NCBI GenBank assembly: GCA_013350335.1
Contig: CM023538.1
Span: forward strand, 54,170,769-54,234,768
Length of the DNA stretch: 64,000 bases
Reading direction: 5' to 3'
From: Chimonanthus salicifolius
Taxonomy: Eukaryota; Streptophyta; Magnoliopsida; Laurales; Calycanthaceae
Of this stretch, positions 45,400-57,452 are shown piece by piece (position 1 is the first letter of the stretch; the number at the start of each line of letters is the position of its first letter). The position numbers and the translations under genes were made by a program. The notes beneath the pieces were generated by a model. The model did no database searches and was not told where the DNA came from. It saw only the letters and a list, made by a program, of their open reading frames with translations.

Positions 45400-47600
45400 G
45401 CGATGCCGATGATTTGTAGCCGCATAATTATAGTGTGTTTTATACGGTGATGTTGAGGACAAAAGTCACCATTACCGGTTACAATATATGTCAACATTGT
45501 AAGTACACCAATAGAAAATTTATATTTTATAACACATAACAATAGAAAATTTATATAGTCATCATTTTTTTTATATCATATATATTAATTTATAGATAGT
45601 TTGATTATTTTTAAAGTGGAGAAATTATAATTTTATTATTATTTATCAACTCACTCTGCATAATTTACTTATTAAGAAATGATTTATGATATTATATATC
45701 AGTTACAGTTATGAAAGTAAAAGACACATTATAAACTATATCAATTATATCAACATATCTTCATTCAATTTCATTAATGCTCAATATCTTTTTACAATAT
45801 TAAAAAAAAACCAAAATGGGAATTATCTTAGAGTGAAAATTAAAAAATAAAGTAAATAATTAAAGATAATGCAAAATGAACAAATTTAAAGACAAATATG
45901 GTTAGAAAGGAAAATACCATTTAAACATGAGAAGTTACTTCTAATTTTTCTGAAAATCATACTCAATACAAGATTTAAAGAGAAAAAATTACTATAAAAG
46001 CTCTTTTTTAAAAAGATAAAAAAAGACCGAATTGATATTGCAAGTGTATCACCTATTTTTTGGTAGCAAGCATAGATTTAAATCTTGGTATTGGTCGAGA
46101 GATTTCTCTCTTTTTTTTTTTTTTTTGAAATCACCTTTATCGATCAATATCAGCGATATATATCAGATATTTACCGATATCACAAATTTCAACCTACTAG
46201 CAAGTATTGCTTGATTAACAGGTTGTATCATTCGGTATGTGAGATGACTATATGATTTATATAGTATTAAATGTATTTTAAACTATGTTTAAAACTCCAT
46301 TGAATTAAATAACTTGATGAATTGTTATAATTTTATTTTTATAAATTTTAGCACAAACAATAATTAATTTGATTGTAATTTAATTAGATCAATTCAGGGA
46401 AGAGCCCTTTTATAAAGTTTTTTGGGATCAAAACGAAAGTTTCTCCTCAAACAAGTCGAAAGATTGACAATGACAAGACATGTAATGGAGGGTTTGTTTG
46501 GGATCAATCCCCATCCCATTAATAACATTATTTCAGAGTACACCATGTGTATCATGATCATTGATATTGATGCATGTGAAATCTTATTTCATATCCCGTC
46601 AGCATCCTTGCACTGGTAACGGGTTTGGTTCTGGACCATTTCGGATGGGACCGGGCTTATCCTGACAAAATGGACTAGAATGGCCTATTTCGGCCCAATC
46701 CATTCTACTCACGGATTTCATTTTTTTAAAAGTATTCAAGATATACACATAGATCCAATTGTACAACGAAAAAGTATACTTCATTAGCTACAATTGAAAA
46801 AGAATGAGAGTAAAATTCGATTTATAGTAATTTGACCTTATCAGTCAAAGTTAACAGGTTTCCTTCAAGAATGTTTATTGACTTTGACAACTAAAATCAA
46901 GTGGCTATGAATTAAATTTTAATTTAAGATTTACTCAAGTTGTAGCTCATAAACTATATTTTCAATTCATATGGTTTATTTTTAAATTATATGATGAAAA
47001 TTTGAAAAAAAAAAAAAGTGAAATGGACCAGGTGTGCCTAGGTGTTTTAGGTTTTGACCTTTAATTTTGAATAAAATAAGAAGTCAAGTTTATTTCTTGT
47101 ATATTTTTTAAACTTTTTTATCTAACTCAATTGTATTTGATTGCTATTTGAGTAAAATTCAAACATTTTTAACTTAATATTTGTTAATTTTACTATTATG
47201 AATTGAAATTACAAATACAAGTAGTTAGTTAATGATAATTTATATTATTATTTATGTAGATTACTATGAAATGATGAAAATAATTAACTTATACATATTT
47301 ATAATCTTGTGTTATTGTCTTCATATTTTATTATATTTTTTACCTTTTAAAAAAATATGCAGTCTTTTCTAAAACGGAACAACACTGAAACTACTATACC
47401 GCTGGGACGTTCTGTTAGGGAGACAAAAGTAGAATGGATTTGACAACTACGGTTGTGTTGAATTTTTAAAATATTTGAAATGGAGAAGTAGAACTCGAAG
47501 TTTCAATTTTATATAGAGCCAAATTTTGCAATAGCCTAAGTCGTTGAAGAACTTTCATCTCTTCCAAACATCCAAACATACGATCAACATAGATGGCATC
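45400..47600. other. AT-rich intergenic DNA with dispersed repeats
   Basis: 46100-46220 contains gatcaatatcagcgatatat-type palindromic words. The block at about 46838-47060 (gactttgacaactaaaatca, tttcaattcatatggtttat, accaggtgtgcc) is a diverged copy of one at about 48430-48600 (actttgactatcaag, actttcaatttgtatggtta, gtgccaggtg), so both belong to a dispersed repeat family that I cannot name. Confidence 0.5.
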
Positions 47601-47629
47601 AACTATGTAAGCAGCGGTCGTAATCTCGG

Positions 47630-47820
47630 CTGAGATATCTCGGATTTTGGACGCCCGAGATATCTCGGCCGATATGAGATGTATCGGCCGCACGGGCTAG
47701 TTCTCGGCCGATATGACAGAGATCTCGCCAATATATGCCGATACGGCCGAGATTTATAAAAAATGAGAGACAAAGAAATATCAGCCGATATTCGGTGGAC
47801 CGGAGATCTCGGATGGGCTT
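47630..47820. repeat. Palindromic CTCGGCCGATAT cluster
   Basis: Within 190 bp the words gagatatctcgg, ctcggccgatat, gtatcggccg and gccgatacggcc occur on both strands, giving many short inverted repeats in otherwise AT-rich DNA, followed by a T11 run. This has the style of the subterminal region of hAT-type elements (compare 7005-7220) but no matching second end is found. Confidence 0.55.
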
Positions 47821-47909
47821 TTTTTTTTTTACCCCTGTATGTAAGTGAGCAACGATAGACTAGCATTTGATCCATTTGCTCAATTCGACACAAGTTCGTA
47901 ACTGGAGCC

Positions 47910-48065
47910 TGTTGAATATATTAGAATTAGTATCTAATTAGAATTCTTAGTTTGGGTTTATCTCTATTAAGAGATGTATTTAGATTAGAAGTGTAATAGC
48001 CCTAGGGTCGGCTAAGGCTATATATATATATACTCTTTAATGAATATCGTTTTTCCTTTCTAACA
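47910..48065 (+). mobile_element. Short solo LTR, 156 bp, with 5-bp duplication
   Basis: Starts TGTTGAATATATTAG and ends TTCCTTTCTAACA, flanked by perfect copies of gagcc (47905-47909 and 48066-48070). It contains a TATA-like gctatatatatatata (about 48018-48033). The small size fits a copia or TRIM family LTR. Orientation is inferred from the TATA position. Confidence 0.88.
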
Positions 48066-48070
48066 GAGCC

Positions 48071-49616
48071 AACATTTGAAATGGGTCTGCTCCTTTATTT
48101 TATTCAAGATCCAGCCAGTCCATTTATTAATCAGGCCATAAATTAAATGTGTACTCTAATTACGGGTGTTCATTTCTCCGAATTTGGTCGAGTTCGATTT
48201 AAATAAACAAGCTTGAACAATAAATTTGTCCGAAGGCCGGCATCGTGTTTTTACTTCCAGGCCCATTTTTTAATATATTTTTATTTTTTGTTTTATGCAT
48301 TGAAAATATAACGTTACATATTAAAAGAAGAGTTAAAGGCTGACCGTATGGTAAAATTCCATCTCAAGAATCAAATTTTAGGCACTCGATCTAACGGTAA
48401 AAATAGTCAGGTGTCATCTTTTCAAGGACGTCTACCAACTTTGACTATCAAGATTATGTAGCTAAAAATTGACTTTTGTATTGAAAATTTAACTTGAGGT
48501 AAGGTTTATAACTATACTTTCAATTTGTATGGTTAATTTTTCAAGTTACAAAACATAAATTTAATAAAAACATAAAAACGGTGCCAGGTGAAAAACTTGA
48601 CTTTAAACGGCGGGCTCCAACTTTGACTTTAAAATCCGAACGGACTTTAGATGGGCTTGGACTTTTTTTACAATGACGAACCCGTGAACGAGCCTATGTA
48701 TACTCATATGGATATAAAGTTAAAATTTCATGCTAGTGGTGTCAATTTCTAACCCGGCATGCAAAAATGGGAGATAGATTATCTCTATCCGTATTAAAAA
48801 AGTTGAGTCATCTCAATTTATTTAAATGAGTTTAGATTTGTATTAAGAGTTGTAAGATGAAAAATGATTTTTTTTTTTTTAATTCCTTGTGAACAAAAAT
48901 CTTATTGTCATAGTCTGTGAGGTCATAAAAAGAAATAACATAAGAAAAACTGTAAAATCTATATTTATCTCATAGGTAAAGATGTATGTGCAATACAATG
49001 GTCATATGTGTAAGTGTGATTAAATTTACAACCTAACACTTTTGTATAAAATAAGTCCAATGATATGATGGTTTGATAACCTCATTTCATAAATCTACTA
49101 CCATGGCTCATATATTTAGAATGCAGGGCTGCATGTTATGAGGATTGATCCATGCGGAATTTCAAGCACTTTAAACAACGGGTGCCATGATCTAGGATGA
49201 TTTTCATACATGCAGCGTCGAAGAAGATAGAAAAAAAGTGAAGAGAGGAGACAATTCAGTCGACTTAATTCCATATTTCAGTCAATTGAACTCCAATTTG
49301 TAAACTCAGTCAGGTTGTTGATAAGATTCAGTAGACTGAATCTTCAGGCTGTAAAAAAACATACATGCTCTCATAAGATTTAGTCGACTGAGCTTTGAAT
49401 ATCAGTCGACTGAATTATCTGCGGACACACGTAAAGTGTCAGTTTTTGGCAGTTTTGGTCAGTTATCTTTGGTGTTTTTCATGTAATTGGGCAGTTCCTT
49501 ACAGTTGTAACCGACCAGAGAGAGTGTACATATAATTCTGGAAGGAGAAAAAAGAAGATAAGTGGACAGAGAAATTGCAGAAGAGAGCAAAGATCAAAGA
49601 GCATGGAGGATACTCT
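48071..49616. other. Intergenic DNA with a cluster of TCGACTGA palindromes
   Basis: 48.4-48.6 kb holds the second copy of the dispersed block seen at 46838. At 49250-49425 cagtcgactt, cagtagactga, agtcgactga and cagtcgactga occur within 170 bp. This segment lies just outside the copia-type LTR at 49617 and may be retroelement-derived, but no boundary was found. Confidence 0.5.
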
Positions 49617-49911
49617 TGTTGGGATTTAATCTCTCAATCCAAATCAGCGGAAGCAAAATTAAACACAAACAACACACGAACACAAGATTTATGTGATCAA
49701 ACACACAATCGAAGTAGGCAAAATGAATTTAACGTGGTTTGGCCGAAGCCTACGTCCATGGCAACACTTAGGAAAATTCATTATCATCAAAGGATATACA
49801 AATACAATTTTTTCCCAAATCTCTACCCTCTCAGATTTTCTCTCAAAACTCTCTCCTCTTCTTTCACAAGCCAAAACTCACGGTGGTGCCCAAGAGGGCC
49901 ACTCACGAGAG

Positions 49912-52900
49912 TGTCACGCTCCGAACCCAGATGTGGGCCCGGAACGCGACTAATTTTTTTTTTTTTTTTTTTAAACAATATACTCTAATCACCCATTGTC
50001 ATAACTAGGCTGGATCTTCAAGTTTACCAAAACCCGATCCTATAAAATGTCACACGTGCTTTTCACACATGGACTCAAACATGTACCATATGTCCTCATA
50101 TACAACCCATATCACACAACGAATATTTTCATTTGTCTCATCAGCGTTACGCACGAAAACATAGTGGATATAATGTATACGACATTAAAACTTACAGACA
50201 TAAGTTTCTTATGCCACATGAGGCATATTTATAATAAAAACACACAAAATAGCCAAAGGTACGCTTGGTTTCCACGTGCAGAAAACCACAGACAATTGCC
50301 AAGTTCTGACTTTCAACGAGACACTACTGGTCCCTCCAATCCTTCCTCTGGTTCAAATCCTGTATTGTAAGGGACGTGAGCTACTAGCCCAGTGAGGAAA
50401 GCTCACCATAAAATCCAACATACAATATTCATGGAATAAACAACAATGCATGTTCCATAAATGAAACACAATTAATCCACTTAACTCACTTTCACCATAA
50501 CATCCAACATATTATATGAAACAATAAATAATGCATGTTTCATGAATGCAATGCGGTTAATCCACTTAACCCATTTTCACCCTAGGATCATCTTCTAAGG
50601 TTTTTACTCAGATTGTATTGTTAACACCAGGGTCGGTCCCCAGCCATGTTACAACACCGGGGTCAGCCCCCATTTAAAGTTCCAACCAGAACTAATATTA
50701 ATTCCTCCACGGAAATAATATAGCAACTTGCAAGTGCATACGGTCTCCACGACCCGGTCTACTAGCCCATCCAACACCAACGGTTGATGGCGGTCGACCA
50801 CAGCCTACTAACACGTCCAACCCAACGGTTCGCAAACGGTGTTCGGCTAATCTCAGCAATTATAGCCCAACGGCAAATATCAAACTTTACAAAGTTATTA
50901 TCTTCCACAGATTTAACTTATGAACATAATTATCACATGCAAATGTCAAATGCATGATAATGCATGATTTCCACTGCCCTCCTTACACAGGGACTTATTC
51001 TGAGAGAACCACCATATTTCAGTCTTACCATTTGGTGTATCAAATACCAGTACAAGAAATCAATAAAATAATCAATATTACACCAACATATAAAACTGGA
51101 TTTAATAACACGAATGCCTTCACCCAGTTTTTACCTGACAATTCCCAGACGCTCCATGGGTCCATACTGCGTTTGAGACTACAAGTCCTCGACTCCCTGA
51201 CACCATTTTAACGCCTACGTTCTAAACAGTTAGAACATTTACATACCTTACATGTAGGCAGTGTCAGGTCTCGTATTCTGGACCTATATAGTCTTTTCCA
51301 TCTTTAACTAACCATGGGTCCCATTTCAGTCTGGTGTTAGTGGGTTTAACATATAACACAATACAAGTGTTGGTTCGAGTCTCCTCACCTTCTCCGGTTA
51401 AGTTTTTCACAGAAAATCTGTAAGATAGAGCAAAATGTATAAATTTTCTATTTGTCAGTATATACACATAATAATTTTCCAAACCCCGTGCTATTTTTCC
51501 AGAAAACATGATATGTGTAGTGAGTCACCTAGGCTCTTTCTACTCCTTTAACTTATGTCAGAAAGTTAGTTGTCAGCCATCCAAAACATTATAATAAAAT
51601 GAAAAATGTAAAGTACTCAGTGCCTTCTCTCGTATTGTCTTCTGGAGAAAGGACCATGGAGAAGTATTGTGAGAGGCCCAGAGGGTACAGAGACAGTAAA
51701 GTAAATAAAAGTACTCAGTGCCCTATCCTCGTATTGTCTTCTGGAAGAAGGACCATGGAGACGTATTGAGAATGTGGCCCAGAGGGTACAGAGACAGTAA
51801 AGTAAATAAAAGTACTCAGTGCCCTATCCTCGTATTGTCTTCTGGAAGAAGGACGTATTGAGAATATGGCCCAGAGGGTACAGAGACAGTAAAGTAAATA
51901 AAAGTACTCAGTGCCCTATCCTCGTATTGTCTTCTGGAAGAAGGACGTATTGAGAATATGGCCCAGAGGGTACAGTACAGGAATTTAAACACACAAGGCG
52001 GAAAAATAAACACACAATAGTCAGCTGGGGTTAATCTTTTCCCCGATTTTACTTAGGGTCAAAAATTATATTTTGAACGTAAAATAATACGAATCTTGAG
52101 GGTAAAATTTAAATTTTAAGAGGAAATTTATTTTTCCTCCATTTTAAAAAATCTCATTTTTTGAACTCCAATACCAAGCTATTTTACTATTAATTTGCTA
52201 TGGAGTTAATAAAAATAAAAATAGAATTATTTCGATACCTTGGGTGCAAAATTCTGTATAAGATTGACTAAATTTGAAAACCTTTAAAAGAATTCAAGAA
52301 ACCCGATCATTCGGCTGCTGCTGGTATGGCCAAAGCAAGAGAAAAGAAAAGAGGAAAGAAAAGAAAATGGAAGAGAGAGGGCTTGCTGTTTTTTTGAAAG
52401 AGAGAGAGAGAGCAAAACGGCAGAAGAGTTTCTTTTTTCTTTACCTTCTGCCTTCCTCGCTGATTACTCCTATTTATAGGCAGCCGTATGAATTTTTTTA
52501 TCATACAGGTTGCCGAAGCTATTCATAGGTTTATAGGTTTTTTAATAACTCTGCATTTATTGTTATATATTTTATAATTACTATTCCAACTACCACCAAC
52601 CGCATAGGCAATTGGCGGTGTTATAATCTTCTAACACACCTACAAGCTACATCCGTAGCTTTAAAACTCATCTTTCATCTGTTTCTGATATTATTTTATA
52701 ATATAATATTAGTTTATTCTTTTTACTATTTACATCTATGTCCTTTCTTTTATCGGGGTATTTCAGGGTCTCACTAAATTGATACAATTAGTTCAGTAGG
52801 TCAGGTATTAAAAACTGAGCATGGTATTCAAATTTGGAATGAAATCTATCTCAAAAACCCAGTGTTTTTGCTAAAAATCACCGTTTTAACAAAATCTCCT

Positions 52901-53543
52901 AATCTTCAAGATTCTTTTTGAAAGTATCCAACCTTATAGTTTGATAGAGTAAATTTGTCTGATAAAAACATCCTAAAGTTTCAAAGTGTTTTGAAGTCAA
53001 AAATCACAATTTCCAAGTGAAAGAATATTCAACGGCTCATATTTCACGGCTTAAAATAAATATCAAAAACTCACTATTCTAGAGTGTAAAGAAATAAACA
53101 GCTTAGTTATAATACAGATTGAGTACTGACTCTCTCTATATATTTTTAGGACTTCCTCTACCCTGTCAAATTGGGATTTTACCACTTTAAAACTTAGGGG
53201 TAAAATAAATTAGCGAAATTATAGCGAGATTGGCCTGTCATTAGGTCCGGAATTTAAAAATAATGCATAACCTAAAATTTGAAGTTCAAACTAAGTCAAA
53301 TGACTGATTTTATACAGCAGTTAAGGTTTAAGCCTAAAATAATATTATTATTATATTCGTAACTCACCCATATATCTTTGAAACTTAATTAGAAGAGTTA
53401 CCAGATTCGGATCAAGTCAAACTTAGATCCGTTGAAAAACTTATTTGATACATTTTACGATTAGAGGAAAATATTTCATAATTAACGGATAAAAATTATT
53501 TAATTAATCATAATTAATTCCTAAATTGGGCTGGGGTATTACA
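49912..53543 (-). mobile_element. Very large solo LTR (3,632 bp), Del/Tekay-like, with 5-bp duplication
   Basis: The + strand starts TGTCACGCTCCGAACCC and ends GGCTGGGGTATTACA; read on the minus strand this is TGTAATACCCCAGCC ... GTTCGGAGCGTGACA, the kind of ends I recall for LTRs of Del/Tekay Ty3 elements. Perfect duplication gagag at 49907-49911 and 53544-53548. There is no gag-pol coding frame and no second copy of either end inside, so it is best read as one long LTR left after recombination. It contains a ~110-bp tandem duplication (about 50400-50590) and the four-copy repeat at 51611-51980. Confidence 0.82.
51611..51980. repeat. Four-copy ~92-101-bp tandem repeat inside the large LTR
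   Basis: Units start at 51611, 51709, 51810 and 51902 (aagtactcagtgcc) and share tcgtattgtcttctgg and ggcccagagggtacag. Units 3 and 4 both lack the ccatggaga segment present in units 1 and 2, so unit 4 or 3 arose by copying the other. Confidence 0.95.
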
Positions 53544-53707
53544 GAGAGACTCTCTCATTTTATATAGACTTTTCTCAACTGAGAGTTTAAGAACGTATCC
53601 CAAAACAAAATATAGAAGTTTCCTAATACAACTAAGATAAGGAAGAGATAAAATAGAAGAAGGTCTCCTAATCAAACTTAGTCTTCTAAATCGAGCCATA
53701 CCCAACA

Positions 53708-54290
53708 ATCTCCACGTTGGCGAGATTTTCAGACAGACCACCTCTGATAACTCCACCTTGGCATGAAGTCTCACTCCAACCAAACGAAGTAAACAAAAAT
53801 TGATGAATGCTTCCACCAATGCGCTCATATGCACTATACACCCGAAGATGTCCAAACATGCAAAATGTTGATACCAAATCAAAATGGTGCTTGAAGCCTT
53901 CGAATTCTAAAACACCCAAATAAGATGAGATTTTTCTTCAAATCTGGTACACACCGAACAACCAATCCTTTGACTGCTCCCTCATACAACGGCAAATGGA
54001 CTTTACCTATCTAAACTATCGAACACCTCAAAGCTAGAAACCAAATCCTGTTCGGACACAAATGATAGGTACAACCCGTATCCAAATCCACTCATCAGAA
54101 TGACATACAAATGATGAGCCAATCAGAGCCAACAAAAAATCATCATTTTCAATACGTATAACATCTGCATCAACTTCAACTTCAAATTCAATCACCAGTG
54201 AATTGAAACCGAAATCCAAAGTTCCAAACTCAAATTTCACTGGAACATCGAATGCAGACGCCCCCAAAATCAAACAAAGCAAGTGTCTTT
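53708..54290 (-). pseudogene. Copia polyprotein remnant with protease motif, internal deletion
   Basis: On the minus strand at about 54047-54082 the text reads DTGCTYHLCPNR, followed in nearby frames by KVHLPLYEGAVKGLVVR and CVPDLK. This is the aspartic-protease region of Ty1/copia polyproteins (D-T-G active site; the usual form is DSG..YHMCP.R..F). It lies only ~340 bp from the LTR, where RNase H sequence should stand, so integrase and reverse transcriptase have been deleted. Stops and frameshifts are present. Confidence 0.65.
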
Positions 54291-54920
54291 GTCAAATTTC
54301 AATCCAAAGACGCTACAAAAAATTCCAATCAATCATCAAAACAACTTCAAAGTTGCTAAAAAATATTTCACAAAAAACACAACAAAGGCTTCAAAATTTT
54401 CTAAATTTTTCAATTTTTCCTTTTTGCTGAAGATGTACCTTGAATTGGTGGTCTCTCGAGATCTCTGAAAGATGTAGTTTTTGGAGCACCAAATGAAGAC
54501 CGTATAGTGATCCTGCGAGGACTACTCAAATTTGTGGTCCTGATGGAGCACCCAGAAGTTTATTATTCAAACTACCAAATAAAGGAGAGAAAAAAAAACC
54601 ATTTTCTTCAAAACCAAAAAAAACTCCCTGATCAAGAGTTCCAGTAGCTAGCAATTGTTTCAAATTTTTTTTTTCAACCTCTTTCCACCCATCTCAATCT
54701 ATCTATTTTTCAAGCCAGCAACTGTTTCCAAAAAATTTCTGTTTCATTCCCCTTCACGGTTTGCATGGAATTCTTCAGACATCGCATGTAGCAAAGGAGG
54801 AAGTAGTATGGCTGCAGGCGAAGAACGACTACGATGGGTTGAAGCACCAGAGACAGTGGGACTGCATGGGACAGAGCGATCAAAACTACAAACAGTCGAA
54901 GGTAAGTAAGAAGAGACTAA
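54291..54920. other. Flank between copia remnant and LINE
   Basis: No recognisable protein or element end. The second LTR of the copia element is not found here. Confidence 0.5.
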
Positions 54921-57452
54921 TTTTTATTTTTTTTTGAACGACAGGGTAAAATTCATTCAAAGGCGGGGAAAAAACCCAAAAAATACAAATACAAAAATGG
55001 TCTCAATCACGAGCATCAAACAATGGAGAAAGCCCACAACCCGAGTCAGGCAAAATAAAGAGCAACAAGGGCTCAAAGGATAAAGTTATAAGACAAAAAA
55101 GACGCCAGTGCCATAGAAAGATAGAAAGGGAGTACTCAAGTTACTAGCCCAGTTTTTAAGAGTCAAGAAACATGGGTCATTTTTCTTTGCAATGTACATG
55201 TATTAACATCTAAGCAGTTAAGAAGATCAGCAACAACACGAACTTGGGTCTTGAGCCTCCAATGGCAAGATGAGGGGGATGACACATCATCAAAAATCAC
55301 TCTATTAGGGAGGAGAAACCGATCCACATTGATGTGGCTCCTCAAGCAAAAGCAGAGGATATGTTGGCAGGTAAGAAGAGAGAAAATGATATCACTCAAA
55401 ATAGAGGTGGGAAAGGCACAAGAGCCAGTGATCAGAGAAAAAGCATCGAAAAAACTATTGGTTCTAAAAATTGCCTAGAGATAATGCAGAAGAGAAGATT
55501 GGAGGGATGGTGCGATGGACAGAGGGGGGTTTGTTTGGGGGGGATGGGTAATGGGGAGGGAGATCCCGAAGGGCAGAGAAGACGACCTAAGTCAGAGAGG
55601 TTATGGTTAGAGAGGAGGAAGAACATCGTGCTTCTAATATCAGTGGCGATAGAAGTGAGGATCCGATTGGTACAGCTGAAGGAGCTTTTGAAATTTCTCA
55701 AATTTCTTTCTCTCCAACAGTGCCAAACAAGAGCAGGGACGGACAGACTGGCAACCAACTTCTCAAGAGAGGAAGTCCTGGAGCCAATGAGTTGGGAGGC
55801 TTGTGAAGGGATGTTCTGATGACCATGCAATTGGAATTTGGCACACAGGAGGTTACAAATGGATTTGACAAAGTTGCAGAGGAGGAAGTGGTTGGATTCA
55901 TTGGTGGAGGAGCACAACATGCATAAGGATTGACAACTGATGCCATAACGGTTGAGCAAGTCGGTGATTTTAAACCCATTGTTGAAGAAAAGCCAGGCAA
56001 AGGTGGAGTGCTTAGGAATACAACCAGCAAACCAAACCAGAGGTGGCCAAAGAGGATTATCGACGTTACTATAGTGCGAGGCGATGACTGAAGAGATGCT
56101 GAAGGCTCCATCGTCATTGGCAATCCACAAGATGTCGTCAGAAGTGGGATGCGTAGGCAACTGAACATGGAAGGCCAGGTTCCAAATGGAGGACAACGAA
56201 TCATAGGAAGGATGAGGAAGTTGCCAATTGCCGTTGGAAATGAAAGAGGAATCAGGGCAGCAAAGACCCCTCCCCAGATTATAACTGGACCTCCCACCAA
56301 AGTGATCGAGGAGGATAAACCCGGAAGAAATCTAAAGGTCAGTCAAAAAATGAGTGGAGAGGCCATCACCAATGGAGTAAAGAATGTGGGCCTTAACAAT
56401 ATTACGAACAGCTAACACAGATCTCCAAGCCCAGGAAGCATTCCAGTTCAAATGAGCCGTCCAAAAATTCTGATTTTTTATGTATTTACCGTGGATCCAT
56501 TTAATCCAGAGATATTCAGCCTTGTTAACAATGGCCCACACATGTTTCATGAGACAAGCCTTGTTAATGAGACCAAGGTCGAAGAGGCCCAAGCCACCTT
56601 TAGCTTTAGGTTTACAGATGGTATCCCAGCAAACAGTATGAATCTTTTTACGATAAAGAGAACTCCATAAGAAACTCTACATGTCTTTCTCAATATCTGC
56701 AAGGCAAGTTTTAGGCAGAAAAAAATGCATTGGCCAATAGATTTGCAGATTACAGATAGTGGACTTGAGCAACTCGACCCGACCCTTAAAGAAGATAGAT
56801 GAGGAGTCCAAGTAATGAGTTTGCTTCTGATTTTGGTGACAAGGCCACCACAGTCAGAGACATGCATGCGAGAGGAGAACAGAGGAAGGCCAAGATAGGA
56901 GATCGGGAGAAATGCTTCAATAATGCCCAATTGAGCGAGGATGGTACTCTTAGAGGTTGATGAACCAGAGAAGATAACTTGGCACTTTGCAACATTAATA
57001 GAGAGCCAGAGAAAGCTTGAAAATCCTCCAACAAATTCTTAACAGTAGAAGCAGACTTCAAATCGGCAGAATAGAACAACATTAAGTCATTAGTGAAAAA
57101 TAAGTGCGAGATGTTTGTACCACCGGCGGAGAAGGGGCAATAGAGATCCTTATCCCGAATACACTTCTCAAGAGCACAAGAGAAGCTTTCCATGATTATA
57201 GTAAAAAGGAAGGGGGAAAGCGGGTCACCCTGGTGAAAACCTTTGGAGCTACTGAAAAAACCTCTAGGGGTACCATTGAGAAGGACAAAGAATGAAGGGA
57301 AAGTAATACATTCTTTAATCCAACAGATCACTTAGGACTGAAATTCATTTGTTCGAGGATATGGAAAAGACAATCCCACTTTACACAATCAAAAGCTTTC
57401 CGAAGGCGATCTTGATGCACATACGCGGTGAGCCTTTAGAAAGATGGATGCC
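54921..57452 (-). mobile_element. L1-type LINE, 3' portion (reverse transcriptase C-half, zf-RVT, tail)
   Basis: Continues from 62310-63250 on the minus strand. In order: RLRKAFDCVKWDCLFHILEQ (about 57350-57415), GFHQGDPLSPFLFTIIMESF (frame 57331-56786), then FTNDLMLF where active elements have FADD..F, YLGLPLF, then HGKYIKNQNFW (frame 56592-56332), and the zf-RVT region CMLCSSTNESNHFLLCNF (frame 56196-55432). A T-run at 54921-54936 is the tail. The change of the first catalytic Asp of FADD to Asn plus several frame breaks show it is inactive. Same family as 32051-33455. Confidence 0.9.

Larger units (their letters stand above)
49617..53707 (-). mobile_element. Copia-type LTR (~455 bp), split by a 3.6-kb insertion
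   Basis: The left part (49617-49911) begins TGTTGGGATTTAATC; the right part (53549-53707) ends GCCATACCCAACA. Between them lies the element 49912-53543 with its duplication. On the minus strand the LTR start TGTTGGGTATGG is directly preceded by a purine-rich aacgtggagat (complement near 53708-53718), as at the 3' LTR of copia elements, which sets the orientation. Contains taacgtggtttggcc like the solo LTR at 29839. Confidence 0.8.

Noticed and set aside
49575..50370. Plus-strand frames of 86-137 codons
   Set aside because: They lie inside the copia LTR and the large solo LTR and cross the insertion junction.
51611..51980. Regularly spaced repeat that could suggest a CRISPR array
   Set aside because: Units are whole ~100-bp tandem copies without variable spacers, inside a plant LTR.
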